Positions 1 through 8,073 are shown, counted from the first letter of the stretch. The stretch is 24,978 nucleotides of DNA from Lachnospiraceae bacterium (GCA_009774465.1 VSNT01000051.1:1-24978), one strand, 5' to 3'. The notes: a model not told the origin generated them from the letters alone. Made by a program: numbers and translations.

Positions 1-59
1 ATAAATTACTAATTTATAATATACTAATATAGGCCATGCTCACATAAAATAAAATACAA

Positions 60-109
60 TTGACAAAATTACGACAGCTATTTTATAATTGGCATAACTG
101 GTAGTACCA
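60..109 (+). promoter_or_regulatory. Promoter and GntR operator of the fructosamine operon
   Basis: A -35 TTGACA (60-65) and -10 TATAAT (84-89) are separated by 18 bp, giving a near-ideal sigma-A promoter. A perfect 11-bp palindrome TGGTAGTACCA lies at 99-109, about ten bases after the -10 box, where bound repressor would block initiation. It fits the TnGTnnnACnA pattern typical of FadR-subfamily GntR regulators, and the same half-sites recur at 1818-1837. The FadR-type regulator encoded at 1018-1704 is the obvious candidate; that assignment is inferred. Confidence 0.8.
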
Positions 110-211
110 AATCTGAGCTGTAGGAATTCGTATTGAGAAGTTATTTTTCAATAGGCAAATTTGTGCCAGCACTTCAATTTTCAGGTGGTTGGCAGCATGG
201 AGGATTGGTAT

Positions 212-991
212 ATGAAAACATTGGCAATTGGTGATAACTGCATTGATCATTATGTAAATCGTGGGCAAAAGTATGTTGGCGGATGTTCCGTAAATTTTGC
301 GGTATATATGTGCCAGATGGGAGCTGAGTCCGCTTATCTTGGTGCAGTTGGAAATGATGAAAATGGCAGGCTTGTATTAAAGGAGCTGCAGGATGTAAAG
401 GTTGATGTAAGCAGGGTTCATGTGATGGAAGGCGAGACTGCGGTTACAGAAGTTGATTTGGAGGGAAACGACAGGAAATTTTTAGCCTACCGTCAGGGAG
501 TACTGGAACAATTTAAATTGAATACAAAGGATGAAGAGCTGATTCAGTCAGTTGACTTAATCCACACTTCTGTCTATGGGAATATAGACGAAAAAATAGC
601 TGATTTATCAGGTAAGGCTGTCTGGTGCTACGACTTTGGAAACAAGCTGGATTATAAAAATCGGGATCAGGTACTGGATGCAGTACAGTACGCCTTTTTT
701 TCTTACACAAAAGAGGATGAATTTATTCGGGATTATTTGAAAAATGCATACAGAAATTCTACCAAATGCGTGATTGCAACCCTGGGAGAAAATGGAAGTA
801 TTGCCTATGATGGAGAAAAGTTTTACAGGCATGGAATAAGAAAGGTGGAGACGGTGGATACCATAGGGGCAGGTGATTCCTTTATTGCAGGGTTTATGTT
901 TGCAAGAATGAATGAGAAAGATATTTTATCCTGCCTGCAGGCGGGAGCTTCTAAGGCGGAGGAAACCATTCAGCATTTTGGTGCTTTTTGA
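212..991 (+). CDS. frlD: PfkB-family sugar kinase, probable fructosamine (fructoselysine-type) 6-kinase
   Basis: This 259-aa protein probably phosphorylates a fructosamine (Amadori compound) at C6 in the cytoplasm, giving the substrate for the deglycase encoded at 1939. PfkB features are the N-terminal GGCSVNFA segment (about residues 23-30, sugar binding) and the C-terminal signature DTIGAGDSF (216-224), in which D222 is the expected catalytic base. The length matches FrlD kinases (about 260 aa). I chose ATG 212 because ATGGAGG (197-203) lies eight bases upstream and MKTLAIGDNCID is a standard PfkB start; the in-frame ATG at 161 would add 17 unlikely residues. It is the first gene of the operon, 26 bp before the regulator. 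Kinase family is certain. The substrate is inferred from the FrlB-like neighbour; fructose-asparagine or another Amadori compound is possible. Confidence 0.82.
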   Translation: MKTLAIGDNCIDHYVNRGQKYVGGCSVNFAVYMCQMGAESAYLGAVGNDENGRLVLKELQDVKVDVSRVHVMEGETAVTEVDLEGNDRKFLAYRQGVLEQFKLNTKDEELIQSVDLIHTSVYGNIDEKIADLSGKAVWCYDFGNKLDYKNRDQVLDAVQYAFFSYTKEDEFIRDYLKNAYRNSTKCVIATLGENGSIAYDGEKFYRHGIRKVETVDTIGAGDSFIAGFMFARMNEKDILSCLQAGASKAEETIQHFGAF

Positions 992-1017
992 TAAATGATG
1001 GGGGAAAAGAGTGACAC

Positions 1018-1704
1018 ATGGCAACGTTATTAAGCAGTGAGATATTGGAAAAGTTAGAGGGAAAGATTCGGGAGATGGAAGTGGGGGAAAAGTTCCCCTC
1101 AGAGCGTAAAATGGCGGAGGAGTTTGGAATCAGCAGAAATATGCTGAGGGAATCGCTGCGCGTTTTAAGCGATAAAGGTCTGATTGAGGTGATCCCGGGA
1201 AAAGGTGCATATGTATCCAACAGGCAGGATGAAAAACTGGCGGATTATCTGGAAAGTGTAGTGTTTGATAACCAGAACTATTTAATGGATATCGTGGAAG
1301 TCCGGTCTGTGCTTGAAATGGAAGTCTGTCTCAAGGCGGCAAAAGTAGCCACAAAAGAAGATATACATGAACTGGAAGTTATCTATGAGAAGATGGAAAG
1401 TTTCCGTAAGCATGTAAAGAAATTTAATGAATGCGATGTGGCATTTCACTTACAGATTGCAAAAGCAAGCCATAACAGCATCTATCCGGCACTTTTAAGC
1501 TCCCTGTATGCCATATCAGAACGCAAATTTTTTATGATAACGGAAATCTATCCTACCCGTGTGGATTCTGCCCAAAAGGAGCATAAAGCTCTGATTGAAG
1601 CCATACGGAACAAGGACAGAAAAAGCATCAAAGCTGTCGCCGGCAAACACTTTGATATCCAGGATATTCTGATCAGCCAAAGCAAAGTTAAGGATAAAAC
1701 ATAA
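1018..1704 (+). CDS. FadR-subfamily GntR transcriptional regulator with FCD domain
   Basis: This 228-aa protein is the likely local repressor of the fructosamine operon. Residues 1-70 form a GntR winged helix, with FPSERKMAEEFGISRN leading into the recognition helix and IPGKGAYVS forming the wing. The remainder is an all-helical FCD ligand domain. Its metal/ligand pattern is visible as the D and H of CDVAFH, a later EH (EHKALIEA) and a final KHF, which is typical of metal-binding FCD proteins. TnGTnnnACnA-like palindromes occur at 99-109 and 1818-1837, both just after -10 boxes, so autoregulation plus control of the downstream genes is likely. Known frl and fra loci also use GntR regulators; the E. 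coli and B. subtilis FrlR proteins are of the HutC/UTRA type, so this FadR type differs. The effector is unknown; a phosphorylated fructosamine is a reasonable guess. Confidence 0.88.
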   Translation: MATLLSSEILEKLEGKIREMEVGEKFPSERKMAEEFGISRNMLRESLRVLSDKGLIEVIPGKGAYVSNRQDEKLADYLESVVFDNQNYLMDIVEVRSVLEMEVCLKAAKVATKEDIHELEVIYEKMESFRKHVKKFNECDVAFHLQIAKASHNSIYPALLSSLYAISERKFFMITEIYPTRVDSAQKEHKALIEAIRNKDRKSIKAVAGKHFDIQDILISQSKVKDKT

Positions 1705-1774
1705 CCTGATTTTCAAGGCATATTTACTTTCAAAAAAGAACAATAATTCCCCAAAATCTTTTTTATGAAAGATA

Positions 1775-1837
1775 TTGACATTTATTCTGCCGCATGGTAT
1801 TTTATTTATATCAGAACTGGTACTACCGGTTGTACCA
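1775..1837 (+). promoter_or_regulatory. Internal promoter with 20-bp double GntR operator before frlB
   Basis: TTGACA (1775-1780) and TATTTT (1798-1803) are spaced 17 bp apart. Downstream, TGGTACTACCGGTTGTACCA (1818-1837) matches its own reverse complement at 18 of 20 positions. It can be read as two overlapping 11-bp sites (1818-1828 and 1827-1837) offset by nine bases, each related to the single site at 99-109. The rest of the 234-bp gap (1705-1938) holds only a short GC-rich hairpin without a T tract near 1884-1900, and the frlB ribosome site GAGGAG. Confidence 0.75.
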
Positions 1838-1938
1838 AAATAACAGTCATGACACAAGTACGAAAAAACAGCGGACGACGCACCTTGGGGGACACCCCTT
1901 ATGGTTAGCGAAAAAAGCGGCGTAGAAATGAGGAGAAT

Positions 1939-2925
1939 ATGAATTATCCTGAAGTAAAAGTATTAGAGAATGTAAAAGAAGTTTTAAAGGGGATTGAAGA
2001 CCGTAAATTCAGAAGGATGTATGTGATTGCATGCGGCGGTTCTTCGGCACTTATGTACCCCAGCCAGTTTCTGGTAGACACAAAAGCAGAAAATTTTTCC
2101 TGTGAGTATTTAAATTCAAACGAATTTATTTATCGGAATTCGCCGGCTGTGAATAAAGATGCAGTGGTAATTCTCTGTTCACAGGAAGGAATGACGCCGG
2201 AAACAGTTGCGGCAGCCAGATACGCAAAAGGAAAAGGAGCAACGGTTATTACAATTGCAATGGTGGATGATTCCGTATTGCAGAAAGAAGGAGAATTCTT
2301 TGTAAAGTATGGGTATTACGAGACTGCAGATCCTATTGATACCAGTTATGGAGTGATGTATCTTTTGACAGCAGGAATCCTGCAGGCCCAGGAAGGAATT
2401 CAGATTTTTGACAGCATGGTAAAGAATCTGGAAGCCTTAAAGAAGGTGGTTGACGGGGCAAAGAAGCAGTATGCAGACAGGGCAGCGGAATTTGGACGTG
2501 CCTGCAGAGAGGACAGGGTTTTATATTCTCTTGGAAGCGGAAGCTCTTACTCGCAGGCTTATGTATTCTGCAACTGTTATATGATGGAAATGCAGTGGAT
2601 TAATGCAATTCCCATCCACGCAGGAGAATTCTTCCACGGACCTTTTGAAATTATTGAAAAGAACAGTCCGGTGATTATGCTGATGGGGCTGGATCAGACA
2701 AGGTTTTTAGAGGAGCGTGCCCTTGCCTTCCTTGAAAGGTATACGGACAGAATCTTTAAAATTGATATGAAAGATGTAGATTTTATGGATGTTGAGGAAG
2801 AATATAAAGGGTATTTGGGCGCACTTGTGATTAACAATATCTGCCGGATGTTCTCCAAGGCAATTGCCAAAGAGAGGGATCATTCACTGGACATCAGAAG
2901 ATATATGCATTTAGTTGAGTATTAG
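1939..2925 (+). CDS. frlB: SIS-domain fructosamine-6-phosphate deglycase (FrlB/FraB type)
   Basis: This 328-aa cytoplasmic enzyme is predicted to cleave a fructosamine 6-phosphate to glucose 6-phosphate and a free amino acid. It has two SIS (sugar isomerase) domains. The first carries a phosphosugar site in SQEGMTPET (81-89). The second has SLGSGSSY (198-204 region) followed by IHAGEFFHGPFE (226-237). E230 with nearby H227 and H233 matches the position of the essential Glu in FrlB/FraB and the related GlmS isomerase domain. The length equals that of B. subtilis FrlB. It is preceded by GAGGAG and its own promoter/operator, and followed 21 bp later by the binding-protein gene. The amino acid released (lysine, asparagine or another) cannot be read from the sequence. 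Confidence 0.85.
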   Translation: MNYPEVKVLENVKEVLKGIEDRKFRRMYVIACGGSSALMYPSQFLVDTKAENFSCEYLNSNEFIYRNSPAVNKDAVVILCSQEGMTPETVAAARYAKGKGATVITIAMVDDSVLQKEGEFFVKYGYYETADPIDTSYGVMYLLTAGILQAQEGIQIFDSMVKNLEALKKVVDGAKKQYADRAAEFGRACREDRVLYSLGSGSSYSQAYVFCNCYMMEMQWINAIPIHAGEFFHGPFEIIEKNSPVIMLMGLDQTRFLEERALAFLERYTDRIFKIDMKDVDFMDVEEEYKGYLGALVINNICRMFSKAIAKERDHSLDIRRYMHLVEY

Positions 2926-2946
2926 AGGGAAAGAGAGGGTATTATT

Positions 2947-4278
2947 ATGAAGAGTAAAAAATTAATCAGTGTACTTCTGTCAGGGCTTATGGCAGTGGGG
3001 CTTTTGGCAGGCTGTGGCAGTTCCGGTAAAACGGAAAATGTGGAGAATACGGAAAGCGTGGAAAACACCGCCGAGACAAATGTGGAAAGCACATCTGGCG
3101 GAGATATTGAAATAACAGTATTCCACAGATTTTCTGACGGAGCGTCAAAGCAGTTTTTTGATGAAGCAGCAGCATCCTTTGAGGAATCTCATCCTGGAGT
3201 TAAGGTAGTGATGACTAGTGCGGATAATGCCAATTATAAGCAGGAAATCAGTGTAAAGCTGGCAAGCAACGAAGCACCTGATATTTATTTTGCATGGAGC
3301 GGCGTCTATGCGCAGAATTTTGCAGACGGAGGAAGAGCCTTAGATTTAAGCAGTTACATCAGCGGGGATACCGCATGGTCAGACGGAATCATAGCAAATC
3401 AGTTTGGGCCTTTTACCTTTGATGGGAAAATTTATGGTATTCCAATTGTAATGGATGGGAAAGCTTTCTATTATAATAAAGAAATTTTCAGCGAGCTTAA
3501 TCTTCAGGTGCCGGAAACCTGGGAAGACTTCATGACAGTTTTAGATGCCATCAGCAAGACAGATTATATTCCCATTTCTCTGGGCAATCAGGAAGACTGG
3601 GCAACAGGTCATTATATGACCACATTGAATCAGCGTATGGTGGGTGCTGACACTCTTGCAGCAGACTATGCAATGGAAGGTGATTTCAGTGATGCACAGT
3701 ATGTAGAGGCTCTGAAACGCTTAAACGACATGACGCCATACTTTACACCTGATTTTAATTCCACCTCTTATGACACGGGAATTAATGACTTTATTACAGG
3801 AAAAGCGGCAATTTACTATGAACAGTTCAATCAGGTACAGTATATTCAGCCGGCGGAATTTGAATGGTCATGGTTTGACTTCCCTGACATTAAAGAAGGG
3901 GACGGAGATCAAAATGCACTTACCGGTGCACCACAGGGCTTTATGGTATCAGCAGATACTGCGCATCCTGATGAAGCAGTAGAATTTTTAAAATATCTTA
4001 CATCAAAAGAAGTTGCAGCAAAGATGGTTAAGGACACACAGATGATCAGTTGTGTAGACGGAGCAATTAATACAGACACAGCAGATGAAAAGGTGGTAGA
4101 GATTGCAGAGACCATTAAGGCAGCATCCAGCATTAATCTGTGGCTTGACAATGCAATGGACAGCGAACTGGTAGCAGCATACCTGGCTGATATTCAGCGG
4201 ATGGCAGGCGGCGGTATGACACCGGAAGAAGTAATGGCTGATGTGCAAAAAACAGCAGGAGAATTAAAGGCAGAGTAA
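2947..4278 (+). CDS. Extracellular solute-binding lipoprotein of an ABC sugar importer
   Basis: This 443-aa protein should capture the substrate outside the membrane and hand it to the permeases encoded at 4365 and 5257. A lipoprotein signal peptide is plain: MKSKK, a hydrophobic stretch, then lipobox LAGC with the lipidated Cys at residue 23. It is followed by a Ser/Glu/Thr/Asn-rich linker to about residue 55. The mature part is a family 1 (maltose-type) binding protein, with ITVFHRFSDG near the start and the PDIYFAWSG and YYNKEIFSEL segments typical of the family. In B. subtilis the frl operon has an equivalent binding protein (FrlO). A stem-loop follows the gene at once and may keep this message more abundant than the permease message. 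No ATPase gene is present, so a shared MsmX-like ATPase elsewhere is inferred. Confidence 0.88.
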   Translation: MKSKKLISVLLSGLMAVGLLAGCGSSGKTENVENTESVENTAETNVESTSGGDIEITVFHRFSDGASKQFFDEAAASFEESHPGVKVVMTSADNANYKQEISVKLASNEAPDIYFAWSGVYAQNFADGGRALDLSSYISGDTAWSDGIIANQFGPFTFDGKIYGIPIVMDGKAFYYNKEIFSELNLQVPETWEDFMTVLDAISKTDYIPISLGNQEDWATGHYMTTLNQRMVGADTLAADYAMEGDFSDAQYVEALKRLNDMTPYFTPDFNSTSYDTGINDFITGKAAIYYEQFNQVQYIQPAEFEWSWFDFPDIKEGDGDQNALTGAPQGFMVSADTAHPDEAVEFLKYLTSKEVAAKMVKDTQMISCVDGAINTDTADEKVVEIAETIKAASSINLWLDNAMDSELVAAYLADIQRMAGGGMTPEEVMADVQKTAGELKAE

Positions 4279-4294
4279 ATCTGTGGTAAACCTG

Positions 4295-4334
4295 GGGAAC
4301 AGGGACGCTGATAAATAAGTCAGTCCCTGTTCCC
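4295..4334 (+). promoter_or_regulatory. Intra-operon stem-loop between binding protein and permease genes
   Basis: GGGAACAGGGAC (4295-4306) and GTCCCTGTTCCC (4323-4334) are perfect 12-bp complementary arms around a 16-nt loop. No T run follows, so it is not a standard terminator. Hairpins at this point in binding-protein operons commonly protect the upstream mRNA after cleavage and raise binding-protein output over permeases. That role is inferred from position. Confidence 0.72.
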
Positions 4335-4350
4335 TGACAGGAGACATTTT

Positions 4351-4367
4351 AAAGGAGGCTTAACATG
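4351..4367 (+). promoter_or_regulatory. Strong ribosome site fixing the first permease start
   Basis: AAAGGAGG (4351-4358) lies six bases before ATG 4365-4367. This nearly perfect Shine-Dalgarno shows translation begins here, although the reading frame set by this ATG stops after 47 codons unless corrected by one base (see the permease entry). Confidence 0.85.
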
Positions 4368-5260
4368 AAAAAAATAAAATTACGCCTTATCTTTTTATCA
4401 TTCCTGGGCTTGTTTTATTGCTGCTTTTTGTATATTATCCCATTTTTCAAAATCTCCGTTATGGAGTACTTGACTGGGAGCTTTTTTCCGGTTCAAAGAA
4501 ATTTATAGGTCTGAAAAATTACGTTAAACTTTTTAGAAATGATGGCTTTTGGATAGCATTTAAAAATAATATTTTTTATATTGTTATATCCCTTATTTTT
4601 CAAGTGGGATTTTCTCTTATATTGGCGGCAATTCTGGAAAATATGAAATGGCGGAAGCTGTCAACAGTGTACCGCACTACATTTTTTATCCCGTCCCTGA
4701 TTTCACTTACCGTTATCGGCCTTTTGTTTACTTTCGTGTTTGAACCCCAGGGAATTTTAAACAGTTTTTTAAGAGCAATCGGCATGGGAAATCTTGCAAG
4801 AGGATGGCTGGGGGATGAGAAAACAGCGATTTTTGCAGTAATTGCGGTGTCCCAGTGGAAGGCAATTGGTTATACCATGATGCTTTTTATTGTGGCCATT
4901 CAGAGAATTTCAATGGATATTTTAGAGGCCGCCAAGTTAGACGGCGCATCAAAGGTACAGACCTTTTTCCGGGTAACAGTGCCCATGATTAAGGATACCA
5001 TACTTATGGTCATGATTATCACTACAAGCGGCGGCTTCCTGGTATTTAACGAGGTTTACATCATTACCAACGGAGGTCCTTATGGCTCCAGCGAAGTGCT
5101 CAGTACGATTTTGTATAAGAATGCATTTGTTCATGGAAAGATTGGGTATGCATCGGCAATCGGTAATATTATTCTGCTGTTTTCAGCGGTACTGGCATTG
5201 TTTCAGACAGGCGCCTTTTCCGGAATTAAGAAAAAGAAGAAGGGGGATGGCAGCATTTGA
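4365..5260 (+). CDS. ABC sugar permease (MalF type) with an apparent -1 frameshift at an A7 run
   Basis: This is an inner-membrane permease of the importer, about 297 aa if read through. The EAA loop that docks the ATPase is visible as EAAKLDGA with a following VP, and about six hydrophobic segments are present. From ATG 4365 the frame reads MKKIKLRLIF and stops at 4506-4508. The other frame, open from 4364 just after a TAA, encodes a typical permease N-terminus (KNKITPYLFIIPGL) continuous with the rest. One extra A in the A7 run (4368-4374), or a -1 slip, yields MKKNKITPYLF. The first ATG in the productive frame, at 4418, would delete half of TM1 and has no ribosome site. Homopolymer sequencing error, a real off-switch mutation, or slippage on the A run would all explain this. 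The stop overlaps the next gene by 4 bp. Confidence 0.8.
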
Positions 5261-6096
5261 AAAGGAAAAACATAACAAAGGCATCATTTTTTCAGTTTCT
5301 GTTAGGAATTGTACCGTTTTTGTTTTTTGTACTGATTTTAATTCCTGTTGTGTGGATGGCATTAAGCTCTTTAAAAAGCACCAACGAGATATTTGAAGAC
5401 CTGTGGGCCCTGCCCCAAAACTGGCTTTTTTCCAATTATGTACAGGCCTGGAATACGGGAATATCAAGGTATTTTAGAAACAGTTTGATCGTCACAGTTG
5501 GCACCTGCCTGTTAAATGTGGCAGTTTGCAGTTTATATGCCTTTTCTCTTGTAGTGTTTGAATTTAAGGGAAAAAGACTGTTTCATCTCCTTGCAGTGGG
5601 GGGACTGATGTTTTCGCCTATTGTCAGTCTGATTCCCTTGTATCAGGAACTGCAGGCACTTCATCTGTATAATACCAGGCTGGCGCTTATCCTGATTTAT
5701 ACAGCATTTCAGATGCCACTTTGCTTTATGCTTACCTACAATTATTTTAAGGATATTGATCGGGCCTATGTGGAGGCAGCGCGCCTGGATGGCTGCAAAA
5801 GCATTCAGATTCTGTCCCATGTGTTTCTGCCTATGAGTAAGCCAATCATCATGACAATGATTGTTCTGACAGCATTTTATGCATGGAATGAGTTTACCTT
5901 TGCTCTTATTTTCATCAGTGGAGAAGCGAAAAAGACAGTGCCTATCGGCCTTTTGGCTTTTCAGGGAGAGATGCACGCAGAATGGTCTGTTCTGCTGGCA
6001 GGGCTTACCATTTCGGCAATTCCCATTATTGTATTTTTTATTTTAACTCAGAAATATTTTATTGCAGGCTTAAATGCAGGCGGTGTGAAAGGATAG
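5257..6096 (+). CDS. ABC sugar permease (MalG type)
   Basis: This second membrane subunit of the importer has 279 aa. The EAA motif is present as VEAARLDGC with a following LP, and hydrophobic segments run through the protein, with a MalG-type C-terminal end (KYFIAGLNAGGVKG). The start is a TTG (5257-5259) inside the TTGA overlap with the previous stop, with GAAGGGGG upstream, so the two permeases are translationally coupled. No ATG occurs before the first membrane segment is finished. It is followed after seven bases by the dehydrogenase gene. It acts with the binding protein (2947) and the MalF-type partner (4365). The ATPase is missing from the operon, as in B. subtilis frl, where a multipurpose ATPase serves. 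Confidence 0.88.
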   Translation: MKRKNITKASFFQFLLGIVPFLFFVLILIPVVWMALSSLKSTNEIFEDLWALPQNWLFSNYVQAWNTGISRYFRNSLIVTVGTCLLNVAVCSLYAFSLVVFEFKGKRLFHLLAVGGLMFSPIVSLIPLYQELQALHLYNTRLALILIYTAFQMPLCFMLTYNYFKDIDRAYVEAARLDGCKSIQILSHVFLPMSKPIIMTMIVLTAFYAWNEFTFALIFISGEAKKTVPIGLLAFQGEMHAEWSVLLAGLTISAIPIIVFFILTQKYFIAGLNAGGVKG

Positions 6097-6103
6097 AAAA
6101 GTT

Positions 6104-7057
6104 ATGTTTATCGTATCAACATTAGGATTAGAAGAAGAGTATCAGGCTATGCTGAAAGAAAAATGCCCTCAGTATCAGGTGGAGCATGTAAAAGATCTTT
6201 CGGTGCTTACCGGGGAGCAGCTTGCAAAAACAGAAGTGCTCTTTACCTATGGTTATGACATGCAGCCCCAGCTGGTTGAACAGATGAAAAATTTACGATG
6301 GGTGCACAGCGGACAGGCAGGAATAGACGCCATGCCAAAACATCTGCTGGATGAAATGGGAGTTTTTGTATCCAATTCGAGAGGGATTAATTCTGTTACC
6401 ATTGCAGAATATGTGATCTGTATGTTGTTGAATTTAGAGCGTAATACTTACCGGTTTTATGAAGCATTTAAACAGCATAAATGGGATATGGAAACCCATC
6501 TGGATGAGGTGATGGATAAAAAGCTTACCATTCTTGGAATGGGAAAGGTAGGGCTGGAGGTTGCAAAGCGTGCGAAAGGCTTTGATATGGAAGTTACAGG
6601 CGTGAATCTGGTGCCTGTCAGTTCAGAATACGTGGATCATGTATTTACCACCGGGCACATGAAAGAAGCGGTATCTGACTGTGATTATCTGGTGATTTGT
6701 ATGCCTCTTACGGAAGAAACCCATCACATGGTGGATAAGGAATTTCTTTCCCATATGAAGGCGTCTGCTGTTTTAATGAATGTGGGACGGGGACCGATTG
6801 TAAAGACGGAGGATCTTGTAGACGTCCTGCGGAATAAAAAACTGCGCATGGCAATTCTGGATGTGCTGGAAGAGGAGCCCTGCCCGGCTGATTCTCCTTT
6901 GTGGGAGGTTGACAATCTGATCATTACCCCTCATATTGCCGGGGACAGACAGAAATCCTATATGCCCAGAATGATGCGGATTCTTACAGATAATTTAAAT
7001 AAGTATCCTGATTTTGACAGGATGGAAAACCCTGTAAATATTAAGCTTGGATTTTAA
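6104..7057 (+). CDS. D-isomer-specific 2-hydroxyacid dehydrogenase
   Basis: This 317-aa NAD(P)-dependent oxidoreductase of the phosphoglycerate dehydrogenase/D-lactate dehydrogenase family interconverts a 2-keto acid and a D-2-hydroxyacid. The dinucleotide fold motif is GMGKVG (145-150). The catalytic set is complete, with R229 in NVGRGPI, a Glu in DVLEEEP (about 256-258) and H277 in ITPHIAG. The strand after the glycine motif reads VTGVNLVPV, without the acidic residue that usually favours NAD, so NADP use is possible. The ribosome site AAAGGA overlaps the end of the previous gene. Canonical frl and fra operons lack this enzyme. Its place suggests it handles the carbon skeleton of the amino acid released by the deglycase, but no aminotransferase is seen here. 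Confidence 0.82.
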   Translation: MFIVSTLGLEEEYQAMLKEKCPQYQVEHVKDLSVLTGEQLAKTEVLFTYGYDMQPQLVEQMKNLRWVHSGQAGIDAMPKHLLDEMGVFVSNSRGINSVTIAEYVICMLLNLERNTYRFYEAFKQHKWDMETHLDEVMDKKLTILGMGKVGLEVAKRAKGFDMEVTGVNLVPVSSEYVDHVFTTGHMKEAVSDCDYLVICMPLTEETHHMVDKEFLSHMKASAVLMNVGRGPIVKTEDLVDVLRNKKLRMAILDVLEEEPCPADSPLWEVDNLIITPHIAGDRQKSYMPRMMRILTDNLNKYPDFDRMENPVNIKLGF

Positions 7058-7125
7058 AAAATTTATGGGGCATATGGAAGGCAGAGAATTGGCTGTGGAA
7101 GCAGGAACAGAGGAAGAAATGTGTC

Positions 7126-8073
7126 ATGGGGATTCTGATTATACTAAAGAACATGTCGGTCATACTTTTGATGGCATTTATGGGATATGTTTTATATAAG
7201 AAAGGAATATTGGAGGAAAATACAAATAAAAAGCTGTCTGCGCTTGTGGTGGATTTGTGTAATCCGGCCTTGTCCATTGCCTGCATTATTGAGGATAAAA
7301 TAACCGCCACCCATCAGGAAATCCTGCAGGCAGTGGGGATTTCCATTGGAATTTATGGGATTTTGATTTTGCTGGGAAGTATTCTGCCAAAGCTTTTAAG
7401 AATAGAAAAAGGGGAAGAAAAATTTTACCACATGATGACAGTGTACACCAATGTGGGATTTATTGGCCTCCCACTGGCAAGGGCAATGCTTCATGGGGAT
7501 GCCATGCTGTATGTGATTATTTTCAATGTGCTTTACAGTCTTTTTTTCTATACGCATGGTTATTTTATAATGGGAAAAAAGAAAGAAAGAACAGAAATCG
7601 AAGAAAATGCGGCGGAGAAAAAGCAGGCAAGACACAGATTTAGTTTGAATCTGGGGATGATCAGCGGAATTGCTTCCATTATGATTGTGTGGTTTGAACT
7701 TCCCATACCGGAAATCATTGGAAATGTGTGTATTTATACCGGGGATGCCAATACCTTTCTTGCAATGATTCTTTTGGGGGCATCTGTTGCCGCTGTTTCC
7801 TTTAAGCAGCTTTTTTCCAATAAAAAGCTGTATGGATTTCTGGGGCTGCGTATGCTGCTTGTTCCAATGGCGGCAGCTTTTTTACTAAAGGCTGTAAAGG
7901 TAGATCAAAACATGGTTTTGGCCTTTACCCTGATGCTTTCCATGCCTATGGCAAGTATGCCCCTGATGCTGGCGGAGCGGAATGGAGAGGATACCAGAAT
8001 TTTGTCCCAGGGAATTGCCATTTCCACTGTGGTTTCCTTTGCCACGATTACGCTGGTGCTTGGGATAGTTTAG
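7126..8073 (+). CDS. AEC-family (auxin efflux carrier/MleP-like) transporter
   Basis: This integral membrane protein of 315 aa belongs to the AEC family, whose bacterial members include malate, malonate and lactate carriers. It opens with the typical short segment plus GYVLYKKG and has two hydrophobic halves joined by a charged cytoplasmic loop (about residues 145-170, rich in Lys and Glu). NPALS in the first half and the MPMASMPLMLAER segment in the second are family-like. GAGGAAG (7110-7116) precedes ATG 7126. It is the last gene of the operon, 68 bp after the dehydrogenase, and its stop overlaps the convergent ABC-2 permease stop by 4 bp. It may export an organic acid made by the preceding dehydrogenase; that is inferred. 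Confidence 0.82.
   Translation: MGILIILKNMSVILLMAFMGYVLYKKGILEENTNKKLSALVVDLCNPALSIACIIEDKITATHQEILQAVGISIGIYGILILLGSILPKLLRIEKGEEKFYHMMTVYTNVGFIGLPLARAMLHGDAMLYVIIFNVLYSLFFYTHGYFIMGKKKERTEIEENAAEKKQARHRFSLNLGMISGIASIMIVWFELPIPEIIGNVCIYTGDANTFLAMILLGASVAAVSFKQLFSNKKLYGFLGLRMLLVPMAAAFLLKAVKVDQNMVLAFTLMLSMPMASMPLMLAERNGEDTRILSQGIAISTVVSFATITLVLGIV

Noticed and set aside
161..211. In-frame upstream ATG extending the PfkB kinase by 17 residues
   Set aside because: ATG 212 has a proper ribosome site and begins with the usual PfkB strand; the extension has no homology-like pattern.
1880..1905. GC-rich hairpin before frlB considered as a terminator or riboswitch
   Set aside because: The stem is only four to five pairs with no T tract, and no riboswitch core was recognised.
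4418..4420. ATG 4418 as the start of the first permease
   Set aside because: It lacks a ribosome site and would cut the first membrane segment. The codons just upstream in the same frame encode a normal permease N-terminus.
7065..7200. Short overlapping reading frames between the dehydrogenase and AEC genes
   Set aside because: They overlap the clear AEC coding sequence and have no ribosome site or protein-like features.
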